Shown: positions 45,643 through 55,803, numbered from the stretch's first letter. The stretch is 64,000 nucleotides of DNA from Halomonas caseinilytica (GCF_001662305.1 NZ_BDEP01000014.1:171738-235737); one strand, 5' to 3'. Notes: generated by a model not told the origin, from the sequence alone. Numbers and translations are program-made.

Positions 45643-47257
45643 TGCCGGTCGGGTACCCGCCGAGGAGAGTGTCATGCACGCGAATATCCTTGAGTGGTGT
45701 CTCGCTCGTCAGGGGATCCTCGTCAAGCACGGTGATATCCGCCCACTTGCCTGGCTCCAGACTGCCGATGCAGTCATCCAGGCGGAGGGTATAGGCAGCG
45801 CCCAGGGTAATGGCTTCCAGTGCCCGGGCGCGGCTGATCTTCTCGGCATCGCCGAGCGATGTACCGCCAGAGGTCTCTCGTGTCGTGGCACACCATGCTG
45901 TGAACAGCGGAGAGAGGGGAGTGACCGGTGCATCGCAATGAATACCGAAGGGAATGCCCAGGCGATCCGCACTGGCGGCAGGCTCCAGTCGTTGGCACCG
46001 GTCGAAACCTAGCGTTCGCGTCAAATGGATATCGCCCCAGTAATAGATATGGTTGGCAAAGATGTTCAGGCAGACACCGAGCCGCGCGGCACGTCGTAGC
46101 TGGTCCTGGCGGATCAACTGAACATGCTGAAGGGTATGGCGGTGGTCCGGTCGGGGCCACATCGCCAGGGCCTCATCCAGGGCGTCGAGGATGATCGCCA
46201 CGGCCTCATCGCCATTGGTATGGACATGCAGCTGAAGCCCGGCCTGATGATAGTGCTGCACCATGTCATGGAATGTCTGCGGTGGTGCATTCCAGACACC
46301 GTTCCGAGGACCGGTCAGGTAACCCGGCCACTGCAGGCGTGCCGTGAAATTCTGGATGGCACCATCGGTGACCAGCTTGACGAGGCCGCAGTGCAGGCGT
46401 TCGTGATTGTGCTGCATGACCTCGTGCAGGCGCCTGCTGCCGGCTTCCGGCTCCCAGGCCAGGGCGTTGAGGGCGGGGACCAGGCGAACCGGGTAATCGG
46501 GACGAGCCGTGGCGTTACGCAGGGCATCGACTGTGGCATCGCTCAGCGGATTGAGCAGGTCGGTCAGAGTCGTGATCCCTGCTCGCCTGGCTGCCCGGGC
46601 ATAGCGTACGAGTACTCGCTCGCTGGAGGCGCCGTCGAAGATATCGAAGCCCAGGGCATCGAAGACCAGGTGCATGGCCGGCAGTTCTTGCAATTCGCCA
46701 TTGGGTTGACCCTCCACATCGCGGACGATGCCCTCCAGCACCTGTTCTTCCAGCCCGATCAGGCGAAGCGTCGCGCTGTTGACCGTCATGGCGTGCAGGC
46801 TGGCATGCATGACGACGATGGGCCGCTGGTGGCTGACGGCGTCGAGCAGGCGCTTGTCGAGGCGCTCGCCGTCGAAATAGACCGGATCGAAGCCCCAGCC
46901 GATGAGGGGAGTCGCCGGCGCACCCTCGTCGAGATGGGCCGCCAGGCGTTGCTGCACGGCTGTTGGCGTCTTCAGGCCTTCCCAGCGAGCTCCGTCAGGG
47001 GCGATCCTGTCGTGATAGCCCAGATAGAGATGCTCCCAGAGGGAGCCTTCCAGTGCATGGCTGTGCCCTTCGACGAAACCTGGCACCAGCACCTTGTCGG
47101 CATAGCGGTCATCGATCTCTACCTCGCCGAAGCGCCTGATCTCCTCCAGCGGTCCAACGCTCAGGACTCGGCCTTCATGCACGGCGACGCAATGGCCGGC
47201 AGGTTGCGAGGGATTCATGGTACGAATGGTTTTCGCCGTGTAGGCAGTGATGGACAT
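45632..47257 (-). CDS. Amidohydrolase family protein (YtcJ-like)
   Basis: Metal-dependent hydrolase of the amidohydrolase superfamily, YtcJ/LAF3 type, of unknown substrate. The metal ligands are visible: HxH in VPGFVEGHSHALEG, LHVHTNGDEAV, HTLQHVQLI and GIHCDAPVTPLSP, with the C-terminal beta domain returning at GSLEPGKWADITVLDEDPL. 541 residues. ATG 47257 is preceded by a strong GGAGGAGG. The CobW gene follows with an 11-base overlap. The superfamily cleaves amides, ureas, hydantoins or esters; nothing here decides which. Confidence 0.85.
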   Translation of the reverse strand: MSITAYTAKTIRTMNPSQPAGHCVAVHEGRVLSVGPLEEIRRFGEVEIDDRYADKVLVPGFVEGHSHALEGSLWEHLYLGYHDRIAPDGARWEGLKTPTAVQQRLAAHLDEGAPATPLIGWGFDPVYFDGERLDKRLLDAVSHQRPIVVMHASLHAMTVNSATLRLIGLEEQVLEGIVRDVEGQPNGELQELPAMHLVFDALGFDIFDGASSERVLVRYARAARRAGITTLTDLLNPLSDATVDALRNATARPDYPVRLVPALNALAWEPEAGSRRLHEVMQHNHERLHCGLVKLVTDGAIQNFTARLQWPGYLTGPRNGVWNAPPQTFHDMVQHYHQAGLQLHVHTNGDEAVAIILDALDEALAMWPRPDHRHTLQHVQLIRQDQLRRAARLGVCLNIFANHIYYWGDIHLTRTLGFDRCQRLEPAASADRLGIPFGIHCDAPVTPLSPLFTAWCATTRETSGGTSLGDAEKISRARALEAITLGAAYTLRLDDCIGSLEPGKWADITVLDEDPLTSETPLKDIRVHDTLLGGYPTGNGE

Positions 47258-47487
47258 ACGACCTCCTCCAGACGCCATCCCTTTCAGTGTAGGAGAAGAC
47301 GATTCCGACCCGTTCGGGAACGCCAGGCAATGGAGCGAGGAGGGCCGGGTGGAGCGGGAATGGGCGACGTGATGGCCCGAGCGTCATCTGCGATTGCAGG
47401 ACAGGCCTTGTTTTATGGCGTTCATGCCCGAATGTTCCGGGTACATCCCACTACAGGCGTGCATCGCCTGATCGGAGGAGTCGAACC

Positions 47488-48177
47488 ATGAGTAATGCGA
47501 GCCAACCGATTCTCATCGTGATGACCAGCCATGGCACCAAGGGCGAGGGCGGTGATCCGACCGGTTTCTTCCTGTCCGAGGTCACCCACCCACTGGCGGT
47601 GTTCGAGGCGGCCGGCATCCCGGTGGACTTCGCTTCCATTCAAGGCGGCGAGCCGCCCGTGGACGGCTTCGACCTCGACGACGAGACGAATGCCCGTTAC
47701 TGGAACGATGCCGATTTCCGCGAACGGCTCCGCAATACCAGGGCGCTTGCCGAGATCGACCCCGCCGAATATGCGGCAATCTTCTTCGCCGGCGGCCATG
47801 GCGCCATGTGGGATTTTCCCGAGAACGCTGCCGTGAACGACAAGACCCGTGCGATCTGGGAGCAGGGTGGCCTGGTCGGGGCGGTCTGTCACGGACCTGC
47901 CGCGCTGGTGAACGTGACCCTGTCCGATGGCACTTACCTGGTCGCCGATCGCGACGTGGCGGCCTTTACCGATGCCGAGGAGGCTGCGGTCGGGCTCACC
48001 GAGGTCGTGCCCTTCCTGCTGGCATCGACCCTCGCCGAGCGTGGGGCGAGGCTACATCCTGCCGCCGACTGGACGGCCCAGGTGGTCACCGACGGTCGTC
48101 TGGTGACGGGGCAGAACCCGCAATCGGCCACCGGTGTAGGCGAGGCCCTGCGCGATCGGCTCTTGTCCCGGGATTGA
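47488..48177 (+). CDS. DJ-1/PfpI family protein (type 1 glutamine amidotransferase-like)
   Basis: 229-residue protein of the DJ-1/Hsp31 group, whose members act as glyoxalase III/deglycase or chaperone under carbonyl and oxidative stress. The nucleophile elbow [10 protein letters not shown] puts Cys134 next to His135, the acid is Glu31 in GFFLSE, and GGHGAMWDF forms the oxyanion region. GGAGGAG precedes ATG 47488. It is divergent from the YtcJ-like gene and lies 150 bases before ahpC, which fits a stress role. The precise activity is uncertain. Confidence 0.85.
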   Translation: MSNASQPILIVMTSHGTKGEGGDPTGFFLSEVTHPLAVFEAAGIPVDFASIQGGEPPVDGFDLDDETNARYWNDADFRERLRNTRALAEIDPAEYAAIFFAGGHGAMWDFPENAAVNDKTRAIWEQGGLVGAVCHGPAALVNVTLSDGTYLVADRDVAAFTDAEEAAVGLTEVVPFLLASTLAERGARLHPAADWTAQVVTDGRLVTGQNPQSATGVGEALRDRLLSRD

Positions 48178-48329
48178 GCGCCGCGAGGGCGTCTGCGATC
48201 GGCAAGGGGCGGTTCTTAGGAACTCCCTATCGGTTGGATCAGAGCGTTCAATTTACCCTATGCGACGCTGATAGATATGCTAGGCGGCGTCTTACACACG
48301 TACATCCACGACAGCAAGGAGCATCATCG

Positions 48330-48893
48330 ATGTCACTGCTCAATACCGAAGTCCTGCCGTTCAAGGCCACCGCTTACCACAACGGTGAATTCATCGACGT
48401 CACCGAGGAAAGCCTGAAGGGACAGTGGAGCATCTTCTTCTTCTACCCGGCCGACTTCACCTTCGTCTGCCCGACCGAGCTGGGTGATCTGGCCGACAAC
48501 TACGAAGAGTTCAAGAAGCTGGGCGTGGAAATCTACAGTGTCTCCACCGACACCCACTTCACGCACAAGGCCTGGCACGACAGCTCCGAGACCATCGGCA
48601 AACTGCAGTACCCGATGCTGGCCGACCCGACCCACGTCGTGTCTCGCAACTTCGACGTGCTGATCGAGGAAGACGGTGTTGCCGACCGTGGCACCTTCGT
48701 GGTCGATCCCGACGGCAAGATCCAGATCGTCGAGCTGAACGCCGGCAACATCGGTCGTAACGCCGAGGAACTGCTGCGCAAGGTCAAGGCCGCCCAGTAC
48801 GTGCGTGCCAACCCGAACGAAGTCTGCCCGGCCAAGTGGGAAGAAGGCGAAGAGACTCTGGCGCCGTCCCTGGATCTGGTCGGCAAGATCTAA
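48330..48893 (+). CDS. ahpC: Alkyl hydroperoxide reductase AhpC (peroxiredoxin)
   Basis: Typical 2-Cys peroxiredoxin that reduces hydrogen peroxide and organic peroxides and is recycled by AhpF. The peroxidatic Cys47 is in [10 protein letters not shown] and the resolving Cys166 in NEVCPAKW. 187 residues, identical in length to E. coli AhpC. AAGGAG at 48316-48321 fixes ATG 48330. ahpF follows after 138 bases that include a 9-base hairpin. OxyR, encoded at 21.5-22.5 kb, is the expected activator. Confidence 0.96.
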   Translation: MSLLNTEVLPFKATAYHNGEFIDVTEESLKGQWSIFFFYPADFTFVCPTELGDLADNYEEFKKLGVEIYSVSTDTHFTHKAWHDSSETIGKLQYPMLADPTHVVSRNFDVLIEEDGVADRGTFVVDPDGKIQIVELNAGNIGRNAEELLRKVKAAQYVRANPNEVCPAKWEEGEETLAPSLDLVGKI

Positions 48894-48920
48894 GCAAGCC
48901 CTGCCGACACCTTCCTGGTG

Positions 48921-48941
48921 AGCCCGGGCTTTGCCCGGGCT
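48921..48941 (+). terminator. Hairpin between ahpC and ahpF
   Basis: AGCCCGGGC and GCCCGGGCT form a perfect 9-base stem with a 3-base loop, 27 bases after the ahpC stop. It lacks a T-run and may lower ahpF levels relative to ahpC or protect the ahpC mRNA end. Confidence 0.5.
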
Positions 48942-49031
48942 GCTCTCAGCCGAATTTCATGCAAGACGCGCCGCTCCGCGAGCGTGAGGGCGAACTGCGT
49001 CTTGACGATCCGCGACGAGGAAATCGCCGTT

Positions 49032-50588
49032 ATGTTGGACGACAATCTGAAATCCCAGCTCAATGCCTATCTCCAGAAGGTCACGCGGCCGTTCGAGATC
49101 GTCGCCACCCTCGATGACGGCGACAAGTCCCGAGAACTGCACACGCTGTTGCAGGAGGTCGCGGGTCTGAGCGACAAGATCAGCCTGCGCGAGGACGGCG
49201 ACGACGCCCGGGCGCCGTCCTTCGCCCTGTATCGCGAGGGGGAATCTACCGGCGTGGTGTTCGCCGGCATTCCCATGGGCCACGAATTCACTTCCCTGGT
49301 CCTGGCACTGCTGCAGGTGGGGGGGCATCCTCCCAAGGCCAGCGACGAGACAATCGAGCAGATCAAGTCGCTGCCGGAAGGCCTGCACTTCGAGACCTAT
49401 TTCTCGCAGTCCTGCCAGAACTGCCCGGACGTGGTTCAGGCATTGAACCTGATGGCCGTCCTCAACCCCGGCATCAGCCACGTGGCCATCGACGGTGCCC
49501 TGTTCAAGGACGAGGTCGACGCCCGCGAGGTCATGTCGGTGCCCGGCATCTTCCTCAATGGCGAGCCCTTCGATCAGGGCCGTATGAGCCTCGAGCAGAT
49601 CCTGGCCAAGGTGGATACCGGTGCCGAAGCACGTGAGGCCGAGAAGCTCAACGCCATGCCGGCCTTCGACCTGCTGACGATAGGCGGTGGCCCGGCCGGC
49701 GCCTCGGCGGCCGTCTATGCGGCACGCAAGGGCATTCGTACCGGCGTCGCTGCCGAGCGCTTCGGCGGACAGGTGCTCGACACCCTGGGCATCGAAAACC
49801 TGATCTCGGTGCCCTATACCGAAGGCCCCAAGCTGGCTGCGGCGCTGGAAGAGCACGTCAAGCAGTACGACGTCGATATCATGAACCTCCAGCGGGCCGT
49901 CGAGCTGGTGCCGGCCAGCGAGCCGGGTGGCGAGCACGAGGTGCGTTTCGCCTCCGGAGCGAGCCTCAAGAGCCGCACCCTGGTGCTGGCTACCGGCGCC
50001 CGCTGGCGGGAGATGAACGTGCCGGGCGAGGCCGAGTATCGCAACAAGGGTGTGGCCTACTGCCCGCACTGCGACGGCCCGCTGTTCAAGGGCAAGCGTG
50101 TGGCGGTGATCGGCGGCGGCAACTCCGGTGTCGAGGCGGCCATCGACCTGGCCGGCTTGGTCAAGGAAGTCGTCCTGATCGAGTTCATGGACGAGCTGCG
50201 TGCCGACGAGGTCTTGCAGAAGAAGCTCGCCAGCCTGCCCAATGTCGAGATCATCAAGGGCGCGCGGACGACCCAGATCAATGGCGATGGGGCTAAGGTC
50301 TCCGGCCTCACCTATGAGGAACGTGCCAGCGGCGAGCTGCGCGATATCGCGCTGGAAGGCGTCTTCGTGCAGATCGGCCTGGTGCCGAACACCGAGTGGC
50401 TGCGCGACTCGCCCATCGAGCTTTCCCCGCATGGCGAGATCGTCACCGACGAGCGTGGCATGACCTCGGTGCCGGGCATTTTCGCCGCCGGCGATGTGAC
50501 CACTGTGCCCTACAAGCAGATCGTCATCTCGCTGGGTGAAGGCTCGCGAGCAGCGCTGGGGGCCTTCGATTACTTGATTCGTCAGTAA
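49032..50588 (+). CDS. ahpF: Alkyl hydroperoxide reductase subunit F
   Basis: Flavoprotein that transfers electrons from NADH to AhpC. The N-terminal double thioredoxin-like domain has Cys128/Cys131 in SCQNCPD. The thioredoxin-reductase-like part has FAD motif [20 protein letters not shown], the redox pair in CPHCDG at about residue 345, NAD site [17 protein letters not shown], and [18 protein letters not shown]. 518 residues (E. coli 521). GAGGAAA lies before ATG 49032. Confidence 0.95.
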   Translation: MLDDNLKSQLNAYLQKVTRPFEIVATLDDGDKSRELHTLLQEVAGLSDKISLREDGDDARAPSFALYREGESTGVVFAGIPMGHEFTSLVLALLQVGGHPPKASDETIEQIKSLPEGLHFETYFSQSCQNCPDVVQALNLMAVLNPGISHVAIDGALFKDEVDAREVMSVPGIFLNGEPFDQGRMSLEQILAKVDTGAEAREAEKLNAMPAFDLLTIGGGPAGASAAVYAARKGIRTGVAAERFGGQVLDTLGIENLISVPYTEGPKLAAALEEHVKQYDVDIMNLQRAVELVPASEPGGEHEVRFASGASLKSRTLVLATGARWREMNVPGEAEYRNKGVAYCPHCDGPLFKGKRVAVIGGGNSGVEAAIDLAGLVKEVVLIEFMDELRADEVLQKKLASLPNVEIIKGARTTQINGDGAKVSGLTYEERASGELRDIALEGVFVQIGLVPNTEWLRDSPIELSPHGEIVTDERGMTSVPGIFAAGDVTTVPYKQIVISLGEGSRAALGAFDYLIRQ

Positions 50589-50603
50589 CTCCTGGCCAAG
50601 CCA

Positions 50604-51212
50604 TCATCCCGTGGCGGATGACGCCCTCGTCGGTTTACCGGCGGGGGCGTTGTCTTTTGGGCTTTCGGCTGGCGTCTCGCACAGGCGGTTCATGCGGGTG
50701 AATGCCTGGTCGGCGCCGTCCAGGCTGAAGGTCATGAACCAGTAGTCCTCCGGTGCCCGGTGAATGCGCAGGCGCAGTGTCTCGCCGTGGCGCATGTCAT
50801 CGAGCAGGGCATCGGTATCCGGCATCGACAGGCGCACGTAGAAGCCATCGTCGCCGCGTTCGGTGATGAAGGCGCCCTCTCCGCTGTGGATGCCGTCGCG
50901 GTCGACCAGCAGATCCACCGGCACCCGGTCCCAGGTGGTGCTTCTGGCCTGGACGTCATCGAGCGCCACGCGGATTTCCAGCCAGGGGCGCGCGCAGGCG
51001 CCGGGCGTGGCGTTGGCGCTGAGCACACTGTCGGCGTAGCTGTGTTGCTCGATGGCGCGGACATGGCGCTCCTCGCCAAGGGTCAGGCTCAGCGAATGCC
51101 AGTCGCCATGGGACTGGACATCGCCTGTGTTGAAACTGGTCGCCAGGGCGGGCGTGGCGAGCAGGGTGGCAAGTGGCAGCAGCCCGCTCGCAAGGAGGGT
51201 GACAAGACGCAT
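50604..51212 (-). CDS. Putative exported protein of unknown function
   Basis: 202-residue protein with a clear signal peptide (residues 1-24, ending ATPALA) and no domain I recognise. The mature part begins TSFNTGDVQSHGDWHSLSLTLGEE and contains one cysteine in TPGACARPWLEIRVAL and another near the C-terminus, which may form a disulfide. Many beta-prone segments suggest a compact periplasmic fold. The C-terminal 20 residues are Pro/Ala/Lys-rich. ATG 51212 starts the signal peptide; a start four codons earlier is possible. It ends 15 bases from the convergent ahpF. Confidence 0.65.
   Translation of the reverse strand: MRLVTLLASGLLPLATLLATPALATSFNTGDVQSHGDWHSLSLTLGEERHVRAIEQHSYADSVLSANATPGACARPWLEIRVALDDVQARSTTWDRVPVDLLVDRDGIHSGEGAFITERGDDGFYVRLSMPDTDALLDDMRHGETLRLRIHRAPEDYWFMTFSLDGADQAFTRMNRLCETPAESPKDNAPAGKPTRASSATG
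50621..50652 (+). terminator. Possible terminator after ahpF
   Basis: ACGCCC and GGGCGT with intervening GTCGG/CCGGC pairs make a GC stem with loop TTTA, followed by TGTCTTTTGG. It lies 33 bases after the ahpF stop, inside the 3' end of the convergent exported-protein gene. Confidence 0.45.
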
Positions 51213-51497
51213 GGGACATTCCACAACCGTGACCCGCGCAGGCTAGCATGTCGCGTGCTCGGCTGTCCGGCCCTCTGCTTCCACCCCGTACGGGGCGCGC
51301 CGTGATCGAATCCTGTCCGAACCTGATCGGCGAGACACGAAGAGGGGAGTCACGAGGGAGTAGGCGATAGGCTTCCGGCGTTGTGGCAAACGTTTAATGG
51401 GAGCGTTGCCGCGGCGGCGAGGGGGTTGCTAAATTCGCAGGCGTCGCATAGCGAACCCATGCATGCACATTACAAGACAACAATGGAGTTTCTGGTC

Positions 51498-52526
51498 ATG
51501 CGCAATAACAACAAGACGCTGGTGGCCCTATCCCTCGCCACCCTGTCGCTTGGAACGGCCGCTTCTGCCTCGGCGGCGACCCTGGACGAGGTCAAGGAAC
51601 GCGGCGAACTGCACTGTGGTGTCAACGTCGGGTTGGCCGGCTTCTCCTCATCGGACGAGGACGGCACCTGGCAAGGCCTGGACGTGGAAACCTGCCGAGC
51701 CGTGTCCTCGGCCATCTTCGGCGATCCCGACAAGGTGGCCTTCACCCCGCTGACCGCTAAGGAGCGTTTCACCGCGCTGCAATCCGGCGAGATCGATGTC
51801 CTTTCGCGCAATACCACCTGGACGGCGACCCGGGACAACTCCCTGGGGCTGAATTTCACCGCCACCACCTTCTACGATGGCCAGGGCTTCATGGTCGACA
51901 AGGAACTGGGCATCGAGAGCCTGGACGACCTGAACGGTGCCTCGATCTGCATCCAGTCCGGTACCACGCATGAACTCAACCTCGCGGACTATTTCCCCTC
52001 TCGCAATATCGATATCAAGACCGTGACCTTCGACACCCCGGACCAGACGGCCCAGGGCTTCGCCAGTGGTCGTTGTGATGTGTTGACTTCCGATACCTCC
52101 CAGCTCAGCGCCCTGCGCCTGCAGCTGCCGGAGCCGGACAGCGTCGAGATCCTCACCGAGCTGATCTCCAAGGAACCGCTCGGGCCGGTGGTGCGCCAGG
52201 GCGACGATCAGTGGTTCGACATCGTCAAGTGGACGATCTTCGCCATGGTCAACGCCGAGGAAATGGGCGTGAACAGCGACAACGTCGACGAAATGAAGCA
52301 GGACCCGCCCAATCCCGGTGTAGCGCGCCTGCTGGGTGTCGACGGCACCTACGGCGAACAGCTCGGCCTCGGCAACGACTGGGCCTACAACATCATTTCC
52401 CAGGTGGGGAACTATGGTGAGGTCTTCGCCGACACCGTGGGCGAGAACTCGCCGTTGGGCATCAGTCGCGGCATGAACGCGCTGTGGAACGAGGGCGGCA
52501 TTCTCTACGCACCGCCGGTTCGCTGA
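51498..52526 (+). CDS. aapJ: General L-amino acid ABC transporter binding protein AapJ
   Basis: Periplasmic receptor of the Aap/Bzt-type broad-specificity amino acid importer. Signal peptide at residues 1-26 (SLATLSLGTAASASAATL). The mature domain starts LDEVKERGELHCGVNVGLAGFS and includes FTPLTAKERFTALQSGEIDVLSRNT and FYDGQGFMVDK, as in AapJ. 342 residues. ATG 51498 has GGAG nine bases upstream. It leads aapJ-aapQ-aapM-aapP, and a 285-base gap without a recognised gene precedes it. Confidence 0.92.
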   Translation: MRNNNKTLVALSLATLSLGTAASASAATLDEVKERGELHCGVNVGLAGFSSSDEDGTWQGLDVETCRAVSSAIFGDPDKVAFTPLTAKERFTALQSGEIDVLSRNTTWTATRDNSLGLNFTATTFYDGQGFMVDKELGIESLDDLNGASICIQSGTTHELNLADYFPSRNIDIKTVTFDTPDQTAQGFASGRCDVLTSDTSQLSALRLQLPEPDSVEILTELISKEPLGPVVRQGDDQWFDIVKWTIFAMVNAEEMGVNSDNVDEMKQDPPNPGVARLLGVDGTYGEQLGLGNDWAYNIISQVGNYGEVFADTVGENSPLGISRGMNALWNEGGILYAPPVR

Positions 52527-52689
52527 GCCAATAACCTGGATACGGGCCGGCGCGGCTTGAGCGATGGCCGCCCTCCCTGGCGGCTATCCTGCGGGTCCGA
52601 CGTATCGTCGGGTCCGTCGGTGGCCGAGTCGCGCCTGGCCCTGCCGATTCCAGCTTCTACCGCTCGTCCTCTCCCCAAGGAGGATGGTG

Positions 52690-53895
52690 GTGGGTCGTGA
52701 TATCCATTCGAGGCTCGACATGCAGCGTTCTTCTTCCGAACGAGGGCCGCTATGGCGTGACCCCGCCGTTCGTGCGTTGGTGATTCAGGCGATCCTGTTG
52801 CTGGCCCTGCTGGGCTTCATCGCCATGATCGTGACCAACACCCTGGCTAACCTGGAGGCTCGTGGCATCACCACGGGCTTTGGTTTTCTCCAGGAACGCG
52901 CCGGGTTTTCCATTCCGCAGACCCTGATCGACTACAGCGGCGACAGTTCCTATGCGCGCACCTTCGTGGTGGGCCTGCTCAACACCTTGTTGGTGTCGGG
53001 CATGGGGATCGTGGCGGCGACCATCATCGGCTTTATCGTGGGTATCGCCCGGCTGTCGAGCAATTGGCTGATGGCCAAGCTCGCCGCCGCCTATGTCGAA
53101 ATCTTCCGCAACATTCCGCTGCTGGTGCAGATCCTGTTTTGGTATTTCGCGGTCCTGCAGGCCTTGCCAAGCCCGCGCCAGAGCCTGTCGCTGTTCGAGG
53201 CCTTCTTCCTCAACGTGCGCGGTCTGGTCGTGCCTGCACCCGAGCCGCTGCCAGGATTCTCGGCGACCCTCTGGGCGCTGTTGCTGGCGGTCATCGCAGT
53301 GGTGGGGTTGAGTGTCTTTGCCCGTCGCCGGCAGGCCCGCACCGGCAAGGCGTTGTCGGTCTTTCGACTGGGTGCGTTGATTCTGATCGGCCTGCCCCTG
53401 GCGGCCTTTCTGGCGACCGGCCGGCCGCTGGCCTGGGACGTGCCGACACTGAGCGGCTTCAACTTCAATGGCGGGGTGACGGTGATTCCCGAACTGGTGG
53501 CCTTGTGGCTGGCGCTATCCATCTACACGGCCTCCTTCATCGCCGAGATCGTGCGTTCGGGCATCCAGTCGGTGCCCCAGGGACAGGTCGAGGCGGCACG
53601 GGCGATCAGCCTGCCGGGCGATGTGACCTTGCGCAAGATCGTCATTCCCCAGGCCATGCGCGTGATCGTGCCGCAGCTCACCAGCCAGTACTTGAACCTG
53701 ACCAAGAACTCCTCGCTGGCCACCGCCATCGGCTATCCGGACCTGGTGGCGGTGTTTGCCGGGACGGCCCTCAACCAGACCGGGCAGGCCATCGAGATCG
53801 TCGCCATCACCATGGCGGTCTATCTGTTGATCAGCCTGGTGGTATCGGCGCTGATGAACCTCTACAACGCGCGCACCCTGCTCAAGGAGCGATGA
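52690..53895 (+). CDS. aapQ: General L-amino acid ABC transporter permease AapQ
   Basis: Inner-membrane permease of the Aap importer. A first helix (VIQAILLLALLGFIAMIV) is followed by a long periplasmic loop including TGFGFLQERAGFSIPQTLIDYS, the AapQ/BztB hallmark, then the permease core with EAA loop EAARAISLPGDVTLRKIVIPQA. 401 residues. GTG 52690 lies six bases after AAGGAGG; the ATG at 52684 abuts that ribosome site directly and is less likely. The 163-base gap after aapJ has no clear terminator. Confidence 0.9.
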   Translation: MGRDIHSRLDMQRSSSERGPLWRDPAVRALVIQAILLLALLGFIAMIVTNTLANLEARGITTGFGFLQERAGFSIPQTLIDYSGDSSYARTFVVGLLNTLLVSGMGIVAATIIGFIVGIARLSSNWLMAKLAAAYVEIFRNIPLLVQILFWYFAVLQALPSPRQSLSLFEAFFLNVRGLVVPAPEPLPGFSATLWALLLAVIAVVGLSVFARRRQARTGKALSVFRLGALILIGLPLAAFLATGRPLAWDVPTLSGFNFNGGVTVIPELVALWLALSIYTASFIAEIVRSGIQSVPQGQVEAARAISLPGDVTLRKIVIPQAMRVIVPQLTSQYLNLTKNSSLATAIGYPDLVAVFAGTALNQTGQAIEIVAITMAVYLLISLVVSALMNLYNARTLLKER

Positions 53896-53896
53896 G

Positions 53897-54991
53897 ATGG
53901 CGACACGAACCGAGATGATCGAGGCGCGTCGTCCGCCGGACATGCGCCGTGGGGTGGTCGGCTGGCTGCGCGCCAACCTTTTCAATGGCCCGTTCAACAG
54001 TGTGGCCAGCCTGTTGACCATCGTGTTGCTGGCCATGGTGCTGTGGCCCCTGGCGAAGTGGGCACTGATCGATGCCGACTGGCTGGGCTCGACCCGTGAG
54101 GCTTGTACGGGCGAGGGCGCTTGCTGGGTGTTCATCAGCGCCCGTTTCGAAACCATCATCTATGGCTTCTATCCGGATGCGGCGCGATGGCGAGTGGATC
54201 TCGTCCTGACGATGATGGCCTTGCTGATCGCCTGGCTGGCGATTCCACGTCTGCCGGCCAAGCGTTGGGTCGGCCTCTTCGCCCTGGTCGGCTTCCCGAT
54301 TGTGGCCTACTTCTTGTTGCTGGGCGGACACTTCGGGCTCGAGGCGGTGCCGACCCGCGAGTGGGGCGGGTTGATGCTGACCCTGACGGTGGCCACCGTG
54401 GGTATCGTCGGCTCGCTGCCGATTGGCGTGGTGCTGGCGTTGGGGCGGCGCTCGAAGATGCCGTTGGTGCGTAGCCTGTGCGTGGTGTTCATCGAATTCT
54501 GGCGTGGCGTGCCGCTGATCACGGTGCTGTTCATGGCCTCGGTGATGCTGCCGCTGTTCGTGCCCACCGAGGTGGAGTTCGACAAGCTGCTGCGCGCGCT
54601 GATCGGCATCATGTTCTTCTGGAGCGCCTACATGGCCGAGGTGGTGCGCGGCGGCCTGCAGGCGATTCCCTCGGGCCAGGAGGAGGCCGCCAAGGCGCTC
54701 GGCCTGGGCTATTGGCGCCGAATGGGGCTGATCGTGCTGCCGCAGGCCCTGAAGCTGGTGATTCCGGGGATCGTCAACACCTTCATCGCGCTGTTCAAGG
54801 ACACCTCGCTGGTGCTGATCATCGGCCTGTTCGACCTGCTGGCGATCATCCGTGCGGGGCTCACCGACAGCAACTGGCTGGGGTTCGCCACCGAAGGCTA
54901 CGTGTTCGCCGCGCTGATGTTCTGGATCTTTTGTTTCAGCATGTCGCGGTATAGCCAGTATATCGAGCGGCGTTTGCATACAGGTCACTAA
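53897..54991 (+). CDS. aapM: General L-amino acid ABC transporter permease AapM
   Basis: Second permease of the Aap importer, paired with AapQ. Several N-terminal helices extend the standard core, as in AapM/BztC. The EAA loop is EEAAKALGLGYWRRMGLIVLPQA and the last helix group follows FIALFKDTSLVLIIGLFDLL. 364 residues. AAGGAGC is placed just before ATG 53897, one base after the aapQ stop. Confidence 0.92.
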   Translation: MATRTEMIEARRPPDMRRGVVGWLRANLFNGPFNSVASLLTIVLLAMVLWPLAKWALIDADWLGSTREACTGEGACWVFISARFETIIYGFYPDAARWRVDLVLTMMALLIAWLAIPRLPAKRWVGLFALVGFPIVAYFLLLGGHFGLEAVPTREWGGLMLTLTVATVGIVGSLPIGVVLALGRRSKMPLVRSLCVVFIEFWRGVPLITVLFMASVMLPLFVPTEVEFDKLLRALIGIMFFWSAYMAEVVRGGLQAIPSGQEEAAKALGLGYWRRMGLIVLPQALKLVIPGIVNTFIALFKDTSLVLIIGLFDLLAIIRAGLTDSNWLGFATEGYVFAALMFWIFCFSMSRYSQYIERRLHTGH

Positions 54992-55020
54992 TTCAGCCCT
55001 AATAACAAGGAAATATCGTC

Positions 55021-55794
55021 ATGACGGCAAGCAATTCGGCAAGTGCGTCCTCCTCGGACTCTCCGATGATCGAGGTCGAGGGGCTCAACAAGTGGTACGG
55101 CGACTTCCACGTGCTGCGCGACATCGACCTGACGGTAGCGCGGGGCGAACGCATCGTCGTCTGCGGCCCTTCGGGGTCGGGCAAGTCGACCTTGATCCGC
55201 TGCTTCAACCACCTGGAGGAGCACCAGCAGGGGCGCATCGTGGTCGATGGTGTGACCATGACCCAGGACGTCAAGCGCATCGAACAGATCCGCCGCAACG
55301 TCGGCATGGTGTTCCAGCACTTCAACCTCTTTCCGCACCTCTCGGTGCTCGACAACTGCTGCATTTCCCAGATCTGGGTGCAGAAGAAACCCCGCGCCGA
55401 GGCCGAGAAGACCGCCATGGAATTCCTCGAGCGGGTGCAGATCGCCGATCAGGCCCACAAGTATCCGGGCCAGTTGTCCGGCGGGCAGCAGCAGCGTGTG
55501 GCCATTGCCCGGGCGTTGTGCATGCGTCCCGAGGTGATGCTGTTCGACGAGCCGACCTCGGCGCTCGACCCGGAGATGATCAAGGAGGTGCTCGATGTCA
55601 TGGTCGAACTGGCCCGCGACGGTATGACCATGCTCTGCGTGACCCACGAGATGGGGTTTGCCAAGACGGTGGCGGATCGGGTGATCTTCATGGATCAGGG
55701 CCAGATCATCGAGCAGGCGCCGCCCGAGACCTTCTTCAACAACCCGGAATCCGAGCGCACGCAGTTGTTCCTGAGCCAGATCCTGGGGCATTGA
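55021..55794 (+). CDS. aapP: General L-amino acid ABC transporter ATPase AapP
   Basis: ATPase of the polar amino acid uptake family. Walker [17 protein letters not shown]-loop [16 protein letters not shown], signature [15 protein letters not shown], Walker [17 protein letters not shown] and H-loop [14 protein letters not shown] are all present. 257 residues. It ends the aapJQMP operon and converges on the pipecolate-oxidase-like gene, with a shared hairpin between the two ends. Confidence 0.94.
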   Translation: MTASNSASASSSDSPMIEVEGLNKWYGDFHVLRDIDLTVARGERIVVCGPSGSGKSTLIRCFNHLEEHQQGRIVVDGVTMTQDVKRIEQIRRNVGMVFQHFNLFPHLSVLDNCCISQIWVQKKPRAEAEKTAMEFLERVQIADQAHKYPGQLSGGQQQRVAIARALCMRPEVMLFDEPTSALDPEMIKEVLDVMVELARDGMTMLCVTHEMGFAKTVADRVIFMDQGQIIEQAPPETFFNNPESERTQLFLSQILGH

Positions 55795-55803
55795 AAGAAA
55801 GAT

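Noticed and set aside
41519..47257. Integrated genomic island at tRNA-Arg
   Set aside because: No integrase, no repeated tRNA 3' end and no mobility genes are visible; only a modest composition shift supports transfer.
48957..50432. 491-codon open frame antisense to ahpF
   Set aside because: Fully contained in ahpF on the other strand without any domain signature.
51213..51497. Sigma-54 promoter before aapJ
   Set aside because: TGG and TTGC words are present near 51385-51430 but not with the required GG-N10-GC spacing.
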